DNA of 64,000 bases from positions 262,001 to 326,000 of the forward strand of contig CAJNDS010002368.1 of the NCBI GenBank assembly GCA_905221605.1. The letters run 5' to 3'. The position numbers were made by a program, and so were the translations under genes. The stretch comes from Symbiodinium natans. Lineage: Eukaryota; Sar; Dinophyceae; Suessiales; Symbiodiniaceae. Positions 22,842 to 34,773 of the stretch are shown here, in pieces. Numbering within the stretch: the first letter of the stretch is position 1; each line of letters starts with the position of its first letter. The notes beneath the pieces are model-generated. The model was given only the letters and a program-made list of their open reading frames with translations. It was not told the DNA's origin and searched no databases.

Positions 22842-23330
22842 GTTGAACATTGACGGTTTAGGGTTTATGGTTTAGGGTTAGGGTTTAGGGTGAGCTTCTG
22901 CATCCTAAGCCCTACAAGGAGGGCCCCCCTTACAACCCTAACTATAGCCAAGGCCTAGTAGGGTCCGCAAAAAGTCTACTGATAGCTAGGGGGCTCCTCC
23001 TTGTAGTTTGAAAAAGCAAAGATCAATCAGGCCCCTAAAGCCAGGGAACCCCCCCCCCCCCCCGGCAAAACGCAAAACTCTAGATCCTATACCCAAAGGC
23101 TCCGATGTAGGACCTTTGTAGGGTGGTGTGCTAGAATCCCCAAAAGCTAGAGAAACAAAGATCAGGCAAAACAGGCTAGGCTATGCCCATGTCATAAGCT
23201 AGGCGCAGCCATAAGCTAGGCGTAGCCATTCCAATGGTCACTCATGATGAGTTACACCCTAAACCCTAAACCCTCAGCCCTAAACCCTAAACCCTACACC
23301 CTATAAAACCCTAAACCCGAAGCTCCCCAG

Positions 23331-25006
23331 CTGACCTCGGGCACTGTCGTCGGAACGAAGGTGTGCAGCAGCTGCTCCAGCGACGGCCAAGGACACTTCT
23401 CCAACCTCCGTGGCGTGTTGGGGTTTAGGGTTTCGGGTTTAGGGTTTAGGGTTTAGGTTCCAAGAGATTGCGGTTTTAAGTTCAGGATGTGTATAATATA
23501 TATATATATATATAAAGATACAAAACCATCGGGAACAACCCAACAACACAGAATAGGTCAAAGTACATTCCAAGCACAGGGCTTGGGCTTCAGGTTTAGG
23601 GTCCAAGGGCTTAGTTGGGGCTCAAGCTTAAAGCAGCTCAGTGTCTCGTGGGTTCGGGCTGTTGAGGCACCATGACCCTAACCCCTAAACCCTAAACCCT
23701 AAACCCCATGCAGCTTTGGAAGGGAATGCGGTGAAGAAACAAGGAGGGGCTACAACGAGGGAAACCCCTAGCCATAAGTAGAGTTTTTTAAGGATCCTAA
23801 CCTAGACCCGCGAGTAACCTAGGAAAAAAAAGGTGCCCTTTTTGGTTTTAAGGGGGTTATAAGGGAACCCCAACCCTAAAAAAAGGAAAAACGGGCCTAC
23901 TCCCTACCATGCATGCTGCTGCTTCTGCTGGGGGCTTTGGGGTTTTGGATGCCTAAACACCAAACCCTGCAACCTAATTTGGGTTGCCGAGGTCGCTTTG
24001 CCGAAAACTTAGAGTCTAGTAAGGGTGATTTGAAGTAGGGTTCATATTTCTTGTACCCCCACCAAAAAAGGACACCAAGTATATACACCCACCAAAAGCA
24101 AAAAAGATCCTTATATACACGCACCAATAGCAGATATATAAACCCTGCTTCATTTAGGGTTCAGATCCGGCCTGAGCCAGTCGGTCGCCCACAGTGGATC
24201 CTGCTCGGGTACGGGGTGAGAGGGCTTCACGTAGAGCCCCCGAAGCTGCTAGGTTCATGGCACTTAGGGTTTAGGGTTTAGGGTTTAGGGTTTAGGGTTT
24301 AGGGGTACTTATGAACCAGTTATAACTGTACCTTATAACCCACTGATAAGCCCTTAAGTGCCCTTATATGTTGAGAAGTAGAGTCATGAGTACAGTTATA
24401 ACTGGTTAAGAAGTACCATGAACCTCCAAGTGTCTGGCCGGTAACTATGCGTTGAAGTCAGGTTTTGGTAGTTTGGGGCACGTGTAGGGTTTCAGGCTTT
24501 TGCTTGGCCAACAAGATAGAGCACCAAATCCTTCAGGGCTGAGGGGTCTCTCCTCCTGCAAGGACTAAGCCCGAACCCGAAAACACAGATCACCCAATGC
24601 GGCCCCAACCCTCCAAGAAACGTGTAATTAATGCCGGCAGCTCCGAAATTCTCCGCTTGTGTATGGACTAGGTTTCACGCCGTAGAAGTCTATGAGGAGA
24701 GTTGAGAGCTTTCTGTGATAAGGAAGCTGATGCCTCTACGTAGAGTTCCCACGCAGGTTTATGACTTCAGTAGGACTAGGATTTTGGGTTCAGGGTTTAG
24801 GGATTAGGGCTAGGAATCAGCAACTCAGGGAAAAGTCTTCGACAAAAACAGACACAACCATACCCCAAATTGGCACCTACTTCAAGATGGGTGTTTATGG
24901 TTTGGGCCTCCAGGTACTACCTGGGGTCCCAAGCATTCCCTGCAAAGGTACCACGAAAATGTACCGCACCCTTCTCGCTGCCTGCACCGGCGGCGCGCCG
25001 TCCTGA
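23331..25006 (+). CDS. Hypothetical 3-exon 3' gene end
   Basis: Exons 23331-23414 (CTCCCCAG acceptor; LTSGTVVGTKVCSSCSSDGQ), 24165-24215 (IRPEPVGRPQWILLGYG, donor GGG|GTGAGA) and 24914-25006 (GGGCCTCCAG acceptor; VLPGVPSIPCKGTTKMYRTL, then TGA). All phases are 0. No start found upstream. The minus strand of the first island reads KCPWPSLEQLLHTFVPTTVP. Product unknown. Confidence 0.28.
24303..24431. mobile_element. Short inverted-repeat element, family A
   Basis: Right end CCATGAACCTCCAAG; internal inverted pair CCAGTTATAACTGTA and TACAGTTATAACTGG. It belongs with 44,487-44,627 by sequence. No coding frame. Confidence 0.7.
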
Positions 25007-25363
25007 TACAAGGGGCTGTGTAAAGATCGGGGGCGGCGGTTCAGGAAAATTCAGGGTTGATGATTCAGGTTGGGTTTAGCAGGATTTTGGGGAGGCTTAT
25101 CCTGAACCCTAAACCCTAAACCCTAAACCCTAAACCCCGGTCCTAATCTTGAGGCTTTGGTGCACTTGGTTAGGGCAGGACTGTTTCGGAAACAACGCAA
25201 CCGATGTAGCGGGTTAACAAAAAAACACTTGCCCAAAGGGCCCTAAGTACCTGTATGGGGGACACTTACCCAAGCCACAGTAGTAATTCCGAATGATTAT
25301 AGAAACCCTGCTTTCTAGTATGTAGGTACTTAAGACCCTCTGGGTTGGAGCCTGCAGCCACGG

Positions 25364-25440
25364 ATGAAGCGGCTCGCCACCGTGTCTCAGCCGCAACGCA
25401 ACGAGTTGTGGCTGGCGGACGCTGGGCCCACCCTGATCCA
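25364..25440 (+). CDS. Candidate first exon
   Basis: Acceptor-like CCTGCAG six bases before ATG at 25,364; reads MKRLATVSQPQRNELWLADA and ends CA|GTCAGA. If RNA leaders are trans-spliced here, the AG would be the leader site. Later exons not fixed: small AG...GT islands occur near 25,820, 25,960 and 26,226. One minus-strand frame also stays open. Otherwise 25,500-27,300 holds a C-run (25,543), degenerate heptamers and no clear gene. Confidence 0.22.
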
Positions 25441-27353
25441 GTCAGAGCTTGGGGCACTGAACCCTCAACCACTTACACTATTTCAACCCTAAACCCTAAA
25501 CCCTAAACGCTAAACCGAGCGGTTTGAGGGGGTTTCCATAGCCCCCCCCCCCCCCTCCGCCCCCCCGCGCAATAACGCCAACTCGGCTTAGGGTTTCCAA
25601 TCATGGCTGGGCTGAACCCCTATAAACCATACTGGTGTCAGGGTTTAGGGTTTTAGGGGCTTAGGGTGTGTAGGGTTTAGGGTTTATAGGGTTTAGGGTT
25701 TTAGGGTTTAGTCTAGGACTGATCAAACCTGGGGAAGCCTTAAACAAGATAGCGCGCCGTGATACGACCCACGCCGTAGCGCGTTCCGTTGTCACGGCAA
25801 AGTGGTAGTCTCATCGAGGCAACAAAACGATTTCGATTTCGGTTTGAGAAAAATCTTTGCCCTAAGCCTTAAACGCCAAGCGCAGGCCGCTTTCCCTTAA
25901 GTTTCTGAAGATGCTCATTGTTTGGATCTTTCATTCTGATGCTTTCGCCGAGGCAGAAGCCATGTGCAGTTAGTCACCGTACGTTGCACGAAGTAGTTCC
26001 AGCTTTCAGGCATGTTTGCGCCCCTAAACCCTAAACCCTAAACCCTAAACCCTAAACCCTAAACCTTTAGGGTTCGCTCGAATTCGTTTTGGAGTTCGGC
26101 TCAGGCTTCGGGGCATGTCTGTTTAAGAGTAGGATGATAAGTTTCGCCACGTACAATGCGTCGATTTCTGTTTGAGAAGGACTCCGGGTTTTGGCGGAAT
26201 GCGGACAAAGATTTTAGGCTTGCAGAGAGAAGGGTTAGGAAAGTATGGGTTTCTATAATGTACATACTCGGAGAGCTTCGAGAGCTGGCTGGCGGAGTAA
26301 TGTTAACGTCGCTTTAATAAACCCCCCCCCCCAAAAAAAAAACTTGTTTTGGTCCCCGGGGTTTGGAGGGGTAGAAAAAAACGAGTGGGTGCCGATAATG
26401 CGGATTCTGGGGGTCTTGGGGGGGGTTAGCTGTCAGGGTCTGCTGTGCTTGGTCAATCTCAAACGAGATCTGCTTCTCTAGAGCCTCGGAGCTCGAAAAG
26501 TCTTCTCTGCAAGTAAAATTTCTGATTCCTGGCCGGCCAAATATTACTGTTGTCACCCCATTATTATTTTCACCGGACCCCCCTATATAGACTTGTTTAC
26601 ACACATCGGCCCGAAAACCTCCCGTAATGGAAAGTAGTCTTCGGCTGAGCCCCTCTGGCCCGGCGAATATTACAGTTGCCACCCCATTTATAGATGTGAG
26701 GTTAACATTAGGGCAATCAGTCGCTCAGGCCAGAGAACGGAACCACCACCCCCCCCTGCCTCAACAACAACACAACAACAACAAAAACAGGGTTCAGGGT
26801 TTAGGGTTTAGGGCTTAGGGTGATTAAAACCTTCAATGAAGCATGGCATAGCCCGTGGCGCGTCTCGTCTACATAGCCCTGATCCCTAAACGCTTTATGA
26901 CAGCAATTCATTTAAGCCCTAAAACGGGAGGCTAAGGACACCACTGATGTGACGCAGGAATTGTGCTAAATTTCTAAACCCTAAACCCTACACTCCTAAA
27001 ACCGATAAACCCTAAACCCCTACTTAAACCCCTAAACCCCTACACCCTAAACCCTCGAACCCCTAACCCTAAACCCTAAACCCCTAAACCCTCAAACCCT
27101 CAACTCCTAAACGCCTAAATCCTAAACCCCTAAACCCCTCAACTCCTGAACTCGCAACCCCTATAACCCCTACCCTCAAACCCCTAAACCCCTAAACCCT
27201 CAACCCCTCAACCCCTAAACTCTAAACCCCTCAACCCTAAACCCCCAAACCCGAAACCCGAAACACACGCCTGGAGCCACCCTAAACCCTAAACCCTAGA
27301 CCCTAGACCCTAAACCCTAAACCCTAAACCCTCAACGCCTGGAGCCACGCCAG

Positions 27354-27422
27354 GAAGTCAGCTTCCTTCTTCGAGCACAGTGGCGCTGAGGCCACATCGG
27401 GAACCCAAGCCTGTCATCCAAG
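27354..27422 (+). CDS. Candidate exon
   Basis: GCCACGCCAG acceptor and CCAAG|GTTTCT donor enclose KSASFFEHSGAEATSGTQAC. CCCTAAA lies left and TTTAGGG right. The minus strand reads SAPLCSKKEADFLAWLQALR, also plausible. Gene unknown. Confidence 0.28.
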
Positions 27423-27748
27423 GTTTCTTCGGGGTTTAGGGGTTTAGGGTTTAGGGTTTTAGGGTTTCGGGTTTAGGGTTATATGGGCCCTGAATATGGT
27501 CCCTTATCTCCTGTAAAGGGTTCTGAAGTGTGGGCCGTTGGGTTGTGAAGGGTATGTAACGGGCATAGGGAGTCGCCGTTCTTCGGGTTTCAGTTGTTTT
27601 GCAGGGTGTGGAAGCCCCGAAACCCCCAAACCCCAAAACCACAAATCGAACAGCTGCCCCAAATATTCCTACAACCTCAGGTCCTACAGGGAGTTTTGGG
27701 GTTGAAGTCCTGAAAAGTTGAAGCCCTCGATGCTGGTGGGTTGAGGGC

Positions 27749-27935
27749 TTACAAGGAGGGGCCATTTCTATACTAACACTGTTCGGGGACTTATAACCTG
27801 AGGGGCCATTTCTATACTAACTACTGTTCAGGGACTTATAACCTGAGTTAGGATCCTTGTAACCCAATTACGGTCCTTAGAACTCTACTTATAACTAGGG
27901 GAGGGGGGCCTCCTTGTAATTGTAGGGTGTGGAGA
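27749..27935. mobile_element. Inverted-repeat element with internal duplication
   Basis: Left end CTTACAAGGAGGGGCC, right end GGGGCCTCCTTGTAA. A 44-bp segment (GAGGGGCCATTTCTATACTAAC...ACTTATAACCTGA) is present twice in tandem. A relative with ends CTACAAGGAGGGCCCCC and GGGGGCTCCTCCTTGTAG lies at 22,910-23,008. Confidence 0.7.
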
Positions 27936-28496
27936 TCTACCTAGCTGTGCTTCATGTTCTTGCCGCCGTTGCTTTCTCTTCGTTTTATCTTGCTTTTTCT
28001 TCTCAGGGCTTCGGGTTTGAGGACCTTAGTCCCCCTGAAAAATACGTTTACATCTGGTCCTCTTGAACCCAATAAGGGAAAATACACAATATCCCAAGGG
28101 CCTACCTAGGGATTCAGGGCGATTGTAAAAGTGTAGACAGGTTCTCGGCTGCTACATGAGTGATTGTCAAAATCATGATCCCTTTTGGGGGACCCTATGT
28201 ATTAGGTGCCGTATTAAAACTTAATAAGGGTCCAAAAACGGACCATAATTTTGCTAACCACCCACATAGCACATGAGCAAAAGCAATTGCCAGCGAGACC
28301 GACGAATGAAGCCCCAAAGCCCAATGCAGCAGACGCCTTGCCACCTTAAACCTCCTGTCCGAATGTCCAAAAGCGCAAAACAATTCCCATCCAAAACCCA
28401 AAAAAGCCAAAACCTTCAACCTGAAACCTAAACCCTAAACCCTAAACCCTAAACCCTAAACCCTAAACCCTGAGAGAAGCCCATCAGGCCTCCAGG

Positions 28497-29716
28497 ATGA
28501 GCACGGAGAGCCAATCCGAGCCGGTGGTCAGCTCCTAGGATGGCCCTTATAATGCCCTCGGAAAAAAAGGACTAGGGTTTAGGGTTTAGGGTTTAGGGTT
28601 TAGGGTTTAGGGTTTAGTTTTCTGAACATGACCCTCTTCAACCCAATGAGGGAAAAACATATAAAATGTCCCAAGGGCCTACCTGGGCTCCGAGAGGGGC
28701 AGGGTCCAAGGTGGCCACTCCGCGATCAAGGCTGCTGCGCACCTACCAGTCCCAGAGTGGAGGGCTGTAGGGCTAAACCCTAAACCCTAAACCCTAAACC
28801 CTAAACCCTAAACCCTAAACCCTAAACCCTAAACCCTAAACCCTAAACCCTAAACCCTAAACGTGCGAGGAAGTGGCTAACTCTTAGTAGGGAATGTTGG
28901 GGGCTCGGGCCCCTACATGTTCCCTCAAACGGTAATCCAGGAGGGGTACACGGTACCAAATTCCCCGAGTCCCTACTAAAAACTCGCAAGCTACGAAATG
29001 TACTTCCGGCAAGGCCGAACAGCAGGGCCGAATCAAGATGATTGGGACGACATGCCGCTTCATCGAATTGCAAAACCTTAAAGGACCATGTGCCTACATA
29101 GTATATACTTGGGATTTCAAGGGGTACCTATCTGGTAGCTGTAGGGCCCAAGTACAAATACTATTTAGGTACATGAACGCTTAGGGACATGCACTTTGCA
29201 ACTAGTCCTATTCACACAGGGTTTCGGGTTTAGGGTTTAGGGCCGTTGCAGTCTCTTGCAGACAAGAATGCCGAAAATTGCGTCTTGCGACTCTGGACGA
29301 CATGCTCATGGAGGCTAGAATTTCGGCACAACCGAAAGGCTGGGGCTAAGGGCAACACCTACATAAACCTTAAACCGCTTCCTGCTAGGCTAGGCAATAG
29401 CCTGCACAGGTGCAGAAAAGCTTTTGAGGGTACGCGCGAACGAAGCCAACCACGGAAAAACCTTGAACGCTAAACCCTAAACCCTAAACTCTAAACCATT
29501 CTAAACCTTAAACCCTTAACATCACCCTAAACCCTAAACCCCAAATCCTGAACCCTGAACCCTGAACCCTGAACCTCACCCTAAACCTAAACCCTGAACC
29601 CTGAACCCTTAATCCTCACCCTGAACCCTTAAACCCTCCACAGCGCCTCCGGATCTCCATGGGGTCTGCAAGGGTCTGCATGTCTCGAAGCAGCTTGCAC
29701 ACTTGCGCGATGCTAG
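28497..29716 (+). CDS. Hypothetical 4-exon gene model, 103 aa
   Basis: Exons 28497-28523 (MSTESQSEP, behind GGCCTCCAG), 28703-28766 (GPRWPLRDQGCCAPTSPRVE), 29262-29409 (TCTCTTGCAG acceptor, CACAG|GTGCAG donor; 48 full codons, Arg/Asn/Leu-rich) and 29644-29716 (CCCTCCACAG acceptor, TAG stop). The sum of 312 nt fits one frame. The third exon is the best supported by length and splice signals. Minus readings (LTTGSDWLSVLILEA; CKLLRDMQTLADPMEIRRR) remain alternatives. Function unknown. Confidence 0.33.
28775..28861 (-). repeat. CCCTAAA array, 12 copies
   Basis: Perfect array between the second and third islands of the model at 28,497-29,716; a TTTAGGG array (28,573-28,616) lies on the other side of the second island. 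Confidence 0.95.
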
Positions 29717-29868
29717 GCCTAGGTAGGGTTTAGGGTTTAGGGTTTAGGGTTCAGGGTTCAGGGTTCAGGGTTCAGGGTCCGCCGACCCTGGCGGCGTGTT
29801 GGATGGGTTTGAGGATGGGTTTGAGGAGGTGAAAACCTCCCTCTTTCCCCTTACCCCCCCAAAACCCC

Positions 29869-30042
29869 GAAGGGGGGGGGGGGGTAGGGGGGTAGGGGGG
29901 GTCGGTGCACAATTTTTTCGTGGAGGACCGCGCCACCCGCACAGCGTAAACAGGCGGTTCAGCACAGGGGTAGGGGCGCCCTCAGCAAAATCAGCGTTTT
30001 CGGCACCACACCCCCCCCCCCCCCACCCCCCTCCCCCCCCCC
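29869..30042. repeat. G-run and C-run pair at the edge of the 9.4-kb block
   Basis: G-rich runs at 29,872-29,901 and C-rich runs at 30,010-30,042 can pair with each other. Between them lies unique sequence open on both strands (for example RGGPRHPHSVNRRFSTGVGA on +), with no splice evidence. Confidence 0.7.
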
Positions 30043-30164
30043 GTGTGCAGCTTAAATAGGGTTTATTTGGAAGCTGGCACTCGTGTTCACAAGAGGAAAA
30101 AAGGCCCCAAAACGTATACTTATTTACAAGAGCCAACTTCCAAATAGACCCTATTTTAGGTCCT

Positions 30165-31630
30165 AGGGGGGGTCCCAGGCCTGAATTAAATATGAAGGCC
30201 CCGATTTAAATATGAATATTTAATTCTGGAGCTTCATATTTAAATTATTTAATTCGGGCCCGGGAATTAAATAATTTAAATAATTTAAATAATTTAAATA
30301 ATTTAAATCCTGGGGGGGGGGGGGGGGGCCGGGCCTCCCGCAGGAGGAATTAAATAATTTAAATATGAAGGCCCCGAATTAAATATTAATATTTAATTCG
30401 GGGCCTTCATATCTAAATTATTTAATTCCTCCTGCGGGAGGAGGCCCGGCCCCCCCCCCTCCCAGGATTTAAAATATTTAAATTATTTAAATTATTTAAA
30501 TTATTTAAATTATTTAAATTATTTAAATTATTTAATTCCCGGGCCCGATTTAAATAATTTAAATATGAAGCTCCCGAATTAAATATTCATATTTAAATCA
30601 TGGCCTTCATATTTAAATTATTTAATTCGGGCCCGGGAATTAAATATTTAAATAATTTAAATAATTTAAATAATTTAAATCCTGGAGGGGGGGGGCCGGG
30701 CTTCCTCCCGCAGGAGGAATTAAATAATTTAAATATGAAGGCCCCGAATTAAATATTCATATTTAAATCGGGGCCTTCATATTTAGTTATTTAATTCCTC
30801 CTGCGGGAGGAGGCCCGGCCCCCCCCCCTCCAGGATTTAAATTATTTAAATTATTCAAATTATTTAAATTGTTTAAATTATTTAAATTATTTCAATTATT
30901 TAATTCCCGGGCCCGATTTAAATATTTTAAATATGAAGGCCACGATTTAAATATGAATATTTAATTCGGGAGCTTCATATTTAAATTATTTAAATCGGGC
31001 CCGGGAATTAAATAATTTAAATAATTTAAATAATTTAAATAATTTAAATAATTTAAATAATTTAAATCCGGGAGGGGGGGGGGCCGGGCCTCCTTTTGCA
31101 GGAGGAATTAAATAATTTAAATATGAAGGCCCCGAATTAAATATTCATATTTAATTCGGGACCTTCATATTTAAATTATTTAATTCTTCCTGCGGGAGGA
31201 GGCCCGTCCCCCCCCCTCCAGGATTTAAATTATTTAAATTATTTAAATTATTTAAATTATTTAATTCCCGGGCCCGATTTAAATAATTTAAATATGAAGC
31301 TCCCATTCCCGGGCCCGATTTAAATAATTTAAATATGAAGGCCACGATTTAAATATGAATATTTAATTCGGGAGCTTCATATTTAAATTATTTAAATCGG
31401 GCCCGGGAATTAAATAATTTAAAAAATTTAAATAATTTAAATAATTTAAATAATTTAAATAATTTAAATAATTGAAATAAATTAAATAATTTAAATCCTG
31501 GAGGGGGGGGGGCCGGGCCTCCTCCCGCAGGAGGAATTAAATAATTTAAATATGAAGGCCCCGAATTAAATATTCATATTTAAATCGGGGCCTTCATATT
31601 TAAATTATTTAATTCCTCCTGCGGGAGGGC
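30165..31630. repeat. AT-rich palindrome cluster (AATTTAAAT) with GC cores
   Basis: Tracts of AATAATTTAA alternate with CCTCCTGCGGGAGG, GGGCCCGG and C/G runs. Each roughly 350-bp segment is a palindrome centred on GAATTAAATATTCATATTTAAAT or CCCGAATTAAATATTAATATT. Three to four diverged copies in alternating orientation. Non-coding; would form cruciforms. Confidence 0.9.
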
Positions 31631-31636
31631 CCCCTC

Positions 31637-31990
31637 AATCAGCTTCATCATCATCATCATCCTCATCCTCATCCGCATCATCATCATCATCTTCATTATC
31701 GTCATCATCTTCATCATCTATCATCATCATCTTCATCATCTTCATCATCTTCATCATCTTTTTTCATCATCCCCATCATCTCTCTCATCTCCACGGTTGT
31801 TCCAATATGTTTCATGTGCATCCTTGACATCAATGATCCCAATCAGCTTCATCATCATCTTCATCATCTTCATCATCTTCATCATCTTCATCATTTTCAT
31901 CATCTTCATCATCTTCATCATCTTCATCATCTTCATCATCTTCATCATCTCCATCATCTTCATCATCTTCATGATCTGCTTCATCTGCTT
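31637..31990 (+). repeat. TCATCT/TCATCA hexanucleotide tract
   Basis: Interrupted (TCATCATCT)n over 350 bp. Frames through it give His/Leu, Ile/Phe or, on minus, Asp/Glu and Met/Lys runs. No independent evidence of coding. Confidence 0.9.
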
Positions 31991-32054
31991 CATCCTTCAT
32001 CTGTTTCTTATGTTTCATTGCTTCTTGGGGCCCAGGAGGGCCTGGGGCAGGAGC

Positions 32055-33297
32055 AACATTGCCGGTCAAAACTTGCCGGGATCCCCTTGGCACCCTAGAA
32101 AAGTGATGCAAATACCACACAAAACGGGAAAGGGTAGGAACAACTTTGTCGGTCAAAATTTGCCGGGATCCCCTTGGCACCCTGCAAAAGTCCTGCAAAT
32201 ACCACACGAAACGGGAAAGGGTAGGAACAACTTTGCCGGTCAAAATTTGCCGGGATCCCCTTGGCACCCTGGAAAAGTCCTGCAAATACCACACAAAACG
32301 GGAAAGGGTAGGAACAACATTTGCCGGTCAAAATTTGCCGGGATTCCCTTGGCACCCCGGAAAAGTGATGCAAATGCCACACAAAACGGGAACGGGTAGG
32401 AACAACTTTGCGGGTCAAAATTTGCCGGGACCCCCTTGGCACCCTGGAAAAGTCCTGCAAATACCACACAAAACGGGAAAGGGTAGGAACAACTTTGCCG
32501 GTCAAAATTTGCCGGGATTCCCTTGGCACCCTAGAAAAGTTATGCAAATACCACACAAAACGGGAAAGGGTAGGAACAACTTTGCCGGTCAAAACTTGCC
32601 GGGATCCCCTTGGCACCCTGGAAAAGTGATGCAAATGCCACACAAAACGGGAACGGGTAGGAACAACTTTGCGGGTCAAAATTTGCCGGGACCCCCTTGG
32701 CACCCGGGAAAAGTGATGCAAATACCACACAAAACGGGAAAGGGTAGGAACAACTTTGCCGGTCAAAATTTGCCGGGATCCCCTTGGCACACTGGAAAAG
32801 TGATGCAAATACCACACAAAACGGGAAAGGGTAGGAACAACTTTGCCGGTCAAAATTTGCCGGGATTCCCTTGGCACCCCGGAAAAGTGATGCAAATACC
32901 ACACAAAACGGGAAAGGGTAGGAACAACTTTGCGGGTCAAAATTTGCCGGGATTCCCTTGGCACCCTGGAAAAGTCCTGCAAATACCACACAAAACGGGA
33001 AAGGGTAGTAACAACTTTGCCGGTCAAAATTTGCCGGGATTCCCTTGGCACCCTGGAAAAGTCCTGCAAATACCACACAAAACGGGAAAGGGTAGGAACA
33101 ACTTTGCGGGTCAAAATTTGCCGGGATTTCCTTGGCACCCTGGAAAAGTCCTGCAAATACCACACAAAACGGGAAAGGGTAGGAACAACTTTGCCGGTCA
33201 AAATTTGCCGGGATCCCCTTGGCACTCGGGAAAAGTGATGCAAATACCACACAAAACGGGAACGGGTAGGAACAACTTTGCGGGTCAAAATTTGCCG
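32055..33297 (+). repeat. 87-bp minisatellite array, about 14 units
   Basis: Unit landmark GGGTAGGAACAACTTTGCC recurs every 87 bp (32,134, 32,221, 32,308, then 88, 87, 87). Because 87 is divisible by 3 and the unit lacks stops, both strands show long frames (over 400 codons). These are periodic and have no start context or flanking splice logic, so they are not annotated as genes. Confidence 0.93.
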
Positions 33298-33640
33298 CCT
33301 TCGTATGCCACGAGAAATGCGCGGCTCGATTTGGCCAAATTTTGCCCGGAGGCTGCCCGGCAAAATTTGGCCAAATCGGGCCCCTGGACATTGAAATGAA
33401 ATCAATTTTTCAATTCCCCGATACTAAATCACGAGCCCGGGCCTCCCCCTCAACACTAAATTACGAGCCCGGGCCTCCCCCCAATACTGAATTACGAGCG
33501 CGGGCCTCCCCCCAATACTAAAGTACGAGCCGGGGAATTAAATAATTTAAATAATTTTAATGCCCGGACGCCCCCCCTGGGGCATTTAAATTATTTAAAT
33601 TATTTAAATTATTTAATTCCTGACCCCCCAACCCCGACCC
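33298..33640. repeat. Spacer with about 41-bp repeats
   Basis: A short inverted pair (GGCCAAATTTTGCC and GGCAAAATTTGGCC) near 33,331-33,376, then four copies of a CACGAGCCCGGGCCTCCCCC-type unit (33,423-33,536), then AT palindrome remnants (33,537-33,615). No gene. Confidence 0.8.
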
Positions 33641-34770
33641 GCAAATGTTGTTCCTACCCTTTTCCGTTGTGTGTGGTATTTGCAGGACTTTTGCAGGGTG
33701 CCAAGGGGATCCCGGCAAATTTTGACCCGCAAATGTTGTTCCTACCCTTTTTCGTTTTGTGTGGTATTTGCAGGACTTTTGCAGGGTGCCAAGGGAATCC
33801 CGGCAAATTTTGACCCGCAAATGTTGTTCCTACACTATTCCGATTTGTGTGGCATTTGCAGGGCTTTCGCAGGGTGCCAAGGGGATCCCGGCAAATTTTG
33901 ACCCGCAAATGTTGTTCCTACCCTTTTCCGTTTTGTGTGGCATTTGCAGGACTTTTGCAGGGTGCCAAGGGGATCCCGGCAAATTTTGACCCGCAAATGT
34001 TGTTCCTACCCTTTTTCGTTTTGTGTGGTATTTGCAGGACTTTCGCAGGGCGCCAAGGGAATCCCGGCAAATTTTGACCCGCAAATGTTGTTCCTACCCT
34101 ATTCCCGTTTGTGTGGCATTTGCAGGACTTTTGCAGGGTGCCAAGGGGATCCCGGCAAATTTTGACCCGCAAACGTTGTTCCTACCCTTTTCCGTTTTGT
34201 GTGGCATTTGCAGGACTTTTGCAGGGTGCCAAGGGGATCCCGGCAAATTTCGACCCGCAAATGTTGTTCCTACCCTTTTTCGTTTTGTGTGGCATTTGCA
34301 GGACTTTTGCAGGGTGCCAAGGGGATCCCGGCAAATTTTGACCCGCAAATGTTGTTCCTACCCTTTTTCGTTTTGTGTGGTATTTGCAGGACTTTTGCAG
34401 GGTGCCAAGGGGATCCCGGCAAATTTTGACCCGCAAATGTTGTTCCTACCTTTTTCCGTTTTGTGCGGTATTTGCAGGACTTTTGCAGGGTGCCAAGGGG
34501 ATCCCGGCAAATTTTGACCCGCAAATGTTGTTCCTACCCTTTTCCGTTTTGTGTGGTATTTGCAGGACTTTTGCAGGGTGCCAAGGGAATCCCGGCAAAT
34601 TTTGACCCGCAAATGTTGTTCCTACCCTATTCCCGTTTGTGTGGCATTTACAGGACTTTTGCAGGGTGCCAAGGGGATCCCGGCAAATTTTGACCCGCAA
34701 ATGTTGTTCCTACCCTTTTCCGTTTTGTGTGGCATTTGCAGGACTTTTGCAGGGTGCCAAGGGGATCCCG
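33641..34770 (-). repeat. 88-bp minisatellite array, inverted relative to 32-33 kb
   Basis: About 12.8 units of the reverse complement of the 32,055-33,297 unit, with period 88 (landmark ATGTTGTTCCTACCC at 33,645, 33,733, 33,821). The extra base breaks the reading frame, so frames end every 84 codons. Together with the left array it forms a 2.7-kb inverted repeat. Confidence 0.93.
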
Positions 34771-34773
34771 GTC

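Larger units (their letters stand above)
1183..29780. repeat. Heptamer field: TTTAGGG/CCCTAAA arrays with GC-rich islands
   Basis: Region-level entry for everything between the edge repeat and the 30-39 kb block. Perfect TTTAGGG or CCCTAAA arrays of 3-35 copies alternate with degenerate relatives (GGGTTTC, GGGTCTA, GGGGTTT, GGGTTCA, GGGCTTA). Islands of unrelated GC-rich sequence occur every 0.4-1 kb and many are flanked by CCCTAAA on the left and TTTAGGG on the right. Stretches without a listed gene contain only these arrays, degenerate copies, homopolymers and the short inverted-repeat elements listed separately. This is interstitial telomere-type DNA, not a chromosome end: orientation flips dozens of times. 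Confidence 0.9.

Noticed and set aside
31754..32294. Acidic (Asp/Glu) or His/Leu repeat protein over the TCATCT tract
   Set aside because: Simple hexanucleotide repeat; frames run on into the minisatellite without any independent coding evidence.
32095..33405. Long open frames on both strands (over 400 codons) in the 32-33 kb region
   Set aside because: They follow from an 87-bp stop-free tandem unit whose length is a multiple of three. The reverse array with 88-bp units loses the frame. No start context, splice signals or non-periodic sequence.
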